From the NCBI GenBank assembly GCA_009741485.1, contig CM019216.1:48431201-48495200 (forward strand): a stretch of 64,000 bases of DNA, in the 5' to 3' direction. This document shows, piece after piece, positions 59,304 to 64,000 of the stretch; the first letter of the stretch is position 1, and each line of letters begins with the position of its first letter. Under the pieces are notes generated by a model. That model saw only the letters and a program-made list of their open reading frames with translations. It was not told the DNA's origin and did no database searches. This stretch comes from Malurus cyaneus samueli (taxonomy: Eukaryota > Chordata > Aves > Passeriformes > Maluridae). The position numbers and the translations under genes are program-made.

Positions 59304-62300
59304 GTTAAAGGTAGATCTGTAAATAACACCTCTTGGAAGTGTAAAACCTCGTGAAGTACACATATGCAACCCTTCAGTGGAAAATCTAGGTCTTACAGAT
59401 TTGAGACTAATGTCACAATCTTTGGGTGCAAGAGATGGATGGCAAAAACAGGAATGATATCTCTGCTTGTAAAGAATTTGCCACTTCATGGACTCAAAAA
59501 GTACAAATACTTGATATGACCTTATACAGCAAGCTGAAATTCCCTGGGGCACCTTGCCTGGAGAGGAACTACTGAAATTGATTTATATGGTGGGTGTGAG
59601 CCTCTAACACCAAGATCTCCTATGAAAAAGGCTAAACAGTTTGCATACAAGGTCACAACTCTGTTTATACAAGTATTATCAAATTAATTCGTAAACAATG
59701 AGGTTTTTAGTAGAAAAGTTTTAAATAATAAGTAGAGCATTGTGGCATGTGTTAGCAAAATAATTAAAATATTAAATAACTCCTACAAGTCTTAAGGCCA
59801 TGTAATAATTGCTGGAAGCTTGTTCAGCTTCTCTGAAATGGAGGCATTGCAAATGTGTTCCTCCTGCTGCAAACAAGATCACAAACCCTGGAGTATTCCC
59901 AAGAGTTTGTTTGTGATTAGCTATCTACATGATTCTGTAGCTTGGCTATTTGGGGCTGTGAAGAAAATGAAGAAAAGCTGAAGTCTACAGCTGATAGCAA
60001 AGACAATGAGAGGGCAAAATCACCGAACTGGCCTCAAAAGAACTGAGGATGGAAGGCAAAATGTGACAAAGGATGGCATGAGGAAGTGCCAAGTGCCAGT
60101 GAGGGAGTATTTGTTAGCTCAGTTATGAGAAAACATGCAGAGGGACAAGTTGGAGGTCCAGTAGGTACATAAGCCAAGCCTGCCAATACCCTGAGAAACC
60201 AGAGCAAGAGCTTTCACAAGGGTAGAATGGTTTGTTCTGTGTATGGTCAGAAGCCAAAACACGTTGGGATCCTGCAGTGTGCTCATTCTCCAGTAAAGTG
60301 ACAAACATCACATTCTGCTTTGTTAAGACAAAATCAGCGAGTTAGTGTTTGCTTTTTAAATCATTGTGCAAACAATTGGCTGGAAGTCCTCAGTAGTGCT
60401 GTTGTCATGTTTTACTGTCTGTTCTTTGATGCTTTATAGGCATGTCCTTCAACACCCCCTAGGTTTTGTCATCTTTTGTCAAAACCCTCTGTAGAGACCT
60501 ATCAAAGTCACCTGTGGGCCAAGCTAGAGGACAGCAGCTTCTTATGGCACCTTCTTTCCTGGGGACAGTGGAGCTGTCAAGACCAACAGCCAGGCTTCAG
60601 CTGCAGCATGTGCTTGTCAGTGACTGCAGGAAGACTCAGATATCATCTTTAGAGAAGAAACTATGAACCCTTAATCAATCCTTCAGCCACCCAGAGCTCA
60701 GAATTAAAAATGCGAAGGAAAATTTCTCTCAAAAGAACAGAGAAGGAGGAAGATGCTGAAACCTCCTTCTGTTCTTGGGGGATTTTTTTCCAAGCTGATA
60801 AGCTCTCCAAAACATGACATGATGAGCCCAGTAAAAGAAGCCAGGAAATGACTATCAGGTTATTTTCACAAAAACACAACCAGATACTGCCTTTCTTTAT
60901 GAAAAAGAATTTCTTGTGTCATTAGCTAGAGATGATGAATAAAATCTGTTCCTCTCTAAACCTGGGAAAAAAGGTTAAAAATGGCATCATGTTCCTTACT
61001 TGATGGAATAGAGAAAATAATAAAAGTCAATTCAAGCACGCACCTTTACGAACATTTTCATGCAAAGAGCCAGATACTTTGTAGTATATATCTTGATTGA
61101 TCTAGTCCTTTATTCGACTTTTCCTTTAGAGACTTCAAGCTGTAAAAGTTTGAAAATCTCCTTCATGCAGCAGGACTATAATGGAGGCTCAACATTGTAA
61201 TGAACAGGTGACTGAAACCAGTGCCTAATGTGTGAGCACACTGCTCTCTTCCCTCCTGGTGTAGTGTTGAATTACGAGTGTAAAGTACCTCTGATTTAGG
61301 CTGCAAAGCCATTATTACGATTACTCAGACCAAATCAGTGCTCTATTGCAAATGTTTTTACTGTTTTTCCAGCCAGAGCAAACTAGTGATGGCTTAAATC
61401 AGGCTCTCTGTCCTGAAGAGTGTGGTGTGTCCTTTCAAACATGAAACCTTCCCCTCCTGTGCTTCTTCAGTTGTTTTTTATGTGCGTGTTTCACTATGGT
61501 CTGTGTAACTTACAAGCACTGGTACTGCTTTGAGCAACCCATAGCCTTGAGACCAGAATTCTACAGGTACAACTGCAGTTCCCAGTTCAGGTCTGAGACC
61601 TACTACTAAGGAAGGAGGGAATAAGATGATTGCTTTCAAATGTATGTACTCAAACAAACAACCAGAGAAGCCAAACACGAATGCTGCAGCTTTCATGCTT
61701 TGCAGGCTTAAAGACCTCAGATTAGGAAAGCATCTATGGATGTGTTTAATTAGAAACACATGCTGAAAACATGGACATCAATTACTCTAACTTCATTGCA
61801 ACTTAATTGAAAATGTGCTTAAATATTTCCTGTTTGAGGTCTAAAAGAACAAGAGCACAGTTCTTCAAAATATAGGACATTTCATTGTGTGGAGTTTTAA
61901 AGGACTTTATGTGCTGCATATGCTGGCAGTATTTACCCGGAAAAGCGGCTGCTTCTGAGGTGGAACATTTTGTGTGCTGACACTGCAACAGCTACAGACA
62001 ATGATCATATCATGCCCAAACAAAACCAGGGTAGCAAAACAGAGAACCAGAGCATAATTTCTCAGTTTGAAATTTAGAGAAGAAACTAAGTGCTGCAAAA
62101 AGCTGTACTGAGGCTCTGACCATGAGCCCGGAAGTCTGGAACCCTTAGCTTCATGCCAGGACAGTGATTCATTCCTCGTTTGCAGGGAAGAATGACCTCT
62201 TCCTTAGTGAACCACCAGGACAGCGTTATTCCTTGTACAGCATTTAGCCTTCCTCCAATGCATCCTATGCCAAAAGCCATGCCTAACTTGCAATGTCACA

Positions 62301-64000
62301 GCCTAGTTTTAATGGGCACAGGGAAAAGGCTGTCTAGCAGTTAGAAAATGTAATACAAGTTTTGTCGCTGTTTTCTGCTCCTGTTGTTGCCTTCCACTTA
62401 GGACACTTAATCCTTTGCACTTATTTTTAAAAACCATTCTGTGCCATCACTTCTTCAACAGTGCTTTAAAATTGATAGCACGATACATTTTACAGCTCTG
62501 TGCTTGGCCTCACACATAGCATCTGTCTCATTTGCTTTCAGCAGCACACAGCAGCTGCACAAAAATACACCCCAACTCACGTGAGATGTTCCTGGAAATG
62601 CAAGGGACACCGACAGGATGGAGGACATGCACTCGTTCGTGCACATGCAAGCTGCATGACTTCAGCTATTGTAGCAGGGTAAAACCTTCAGATACAACTC
62701 GGTACGCCAGAGAAGAAGTTTTGCCAATAAAACTCTTTCCTACGTGGGTAGGATATTATGATGTCAGTTGCCTTTATACCACTTAGATATACACACAGTA
62801 GATACTGTTTCACGCCATTCATGTTGTTTCTTTAAGTTCACTTTGCTAACTATCACCATATTGCAGTCAAAAAAGTTACTTGTCTGAGATCTTTGCCTCA
62901 AAACAACCTGCTTGCATGATCACAACTCAAATCTGTTCTGCAGCATATATGCCAAACAGTGTCAGTCTAGAAATATGGAAAAAAAAATCTGTTAACAGCA
63001 TTTAATGTTAAGAAGAATTTCATTTCTTTTGTTTCTTCTCAGTTGTTTTTCTTCTTCTATTGCTTGATGACCTCTTTGATGAGTGGTATAAAAGACTTTT
63101 TAAAAGTACATTGGCAGCAGATTACTCTATGATGTGAATTAATCCCACTCTGTGTTCTTAAAACATTTGTCATGTCCAAATTTATAAGGCAGCTATGCGG
63201 TAATCCTACAAAAGATATTCCTACATGGCTGAAATTAAAATTCTACAGCATACACATACCAATAGACATAAAAGACAACAAACTAACATACTTCAATTAT
63301 GTTAGTAGTAACAGGAAAAGAATTGGACCACCACATTGTATAGGACGAATTACACCACTTGACCACACAAAGGCAAAATACTGAATCCTTGCGTCAGCCT
63401 TCAATTCAAATATTGGGTGCAATCAGGCAATTAACAAAAACAACATCAGAACTCAGTTCTCGGGCTAAGAAGACAGCCTGAGACAGGACAGAGAATATTT
63501 AGAAGTTAGATGTTTAGCTGTTGTTTTCTAAATCAGCTTTCTAATTTATTTTATCCTCTGATTTTTAAAGAATTAGCTGAAACTACCTTGAACATACACA
63601 GGACTCAGATGGGCAAGCACAGAATGGACATTTATGCTACCCAGTGAGGATCAGTGACCCAGGAAAGTCACATAATAAGTCATTAATAACCTACATTGCA
63701 GTCATTGGAGACAAGCGTCCTCTCCAGAATGTAATTTCCTCATCCTAAAATGAGTCACTTGAGGCACCAATTTCTCCCATAATTACAGAGGAATCCCAAC
63801 AACTATTTTAAAGTGGGCATTTTTAAACTGGATAGCATCTAGTGCTCCAGCATCTCACAACATGTAACCTGAACTGCTTTAACACCTTCAGGAAATGGAG
63901 AAGTTATGGGATTGTATGGAAACCATGTTATCTTCAATGCAGAAAAACTACTAGAATGAAGACTCACACTATTTGTGAGTAACTGCTGGGTAATGAGGAA
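59304..64000. other. AT-rich non-coding stretch to the window end
   Basis: I recognise no repeat, exon or RNA gene. Frames of 60-94 codons are scattered on both strands at the frequency expected by chance. Confidence 0.5.

Noticed and set aside
1..64000. tRNA, rRNA, known microRNA or CRISPR array
   Set aside because: No cloverleaf with A/B boxes, no rRNA core and no repeat-spacer pattern seen. The common conserved microRNA seeds I checked by eye did not match.

Overview
This is vertebrate nuclear DNA, most probably from a bird. It is AT-leaning, has no dense gene content and no operons, and its only recognisable interspersed repeats are a few decayed CR1 LINE fragments. CR1 is also common in crocodilians and turtles, but the very low repeat density favours a bird. 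No complete gene is visible. The window looks like intron and intergenic sequence with a few exons. One exon is clear: a 45-nt exon of five Gly-X-Y triplets at 4176-4220, flanked by a strong acceptor and donor. It belongs to a collagen or collagen-domain gene read on the + strand, whose identity I cannot fix.

The first 10.4 kb has a strange layout. Bases 1-4090 and 6430-10444 are inverted copies of one segment, separated by a 2.3-kb spacer that carries the collagen exon. The copies differ mainly by single-base gains and losses, concentrated in 6430-9170. Where a CR1 element gives an outside standard, the first arm is the better copy. A 78-bp stretch directly at the inner edge of arm 1 occurs again at 12020-12097, close to a 25-N gap (11882-11906). 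Together these suggest an assembly or gap-filling artefact. A real palindrome is not excluded.

Inside the arms there is a candidate exon chain, on the - strand in arm 1 and the + strand in arm 2. Three short exons (71, 61 and 44 nt) have good splice sites and matching phases, and a 467-nt CpG-rich open frame could be a terminal exon. I do not recognise the protein.

From 10.4 to 38.6 kb the sequence is mostly non-coding. It contains a 190-bp GGGA/GGAA microsatellite (16841-17029), two small CR1 fragments (27.8 and 29.3 kb), a 32-A run (28119) and several low-confidence exon candidates (14313, 24821, 26251, 30647, 35889). At 38.76-39.32 kb there is a strong CpG island with a TATA-like box, the best promoter candidate in the window, pointing along the + strand.

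From 39.3 kb to the end the sequence is again AT-rich and largely featureless. Exceptions are an open, well-spliced candidate exon at 50561, a CR1 reverse-transcriptase fragment at 53003, simple repeats, and unassigned open frames near 52, 56.7 and 58.6 kb. I found no RNA gene, CRISPR array, intact mobile element or novel multi-gene system.
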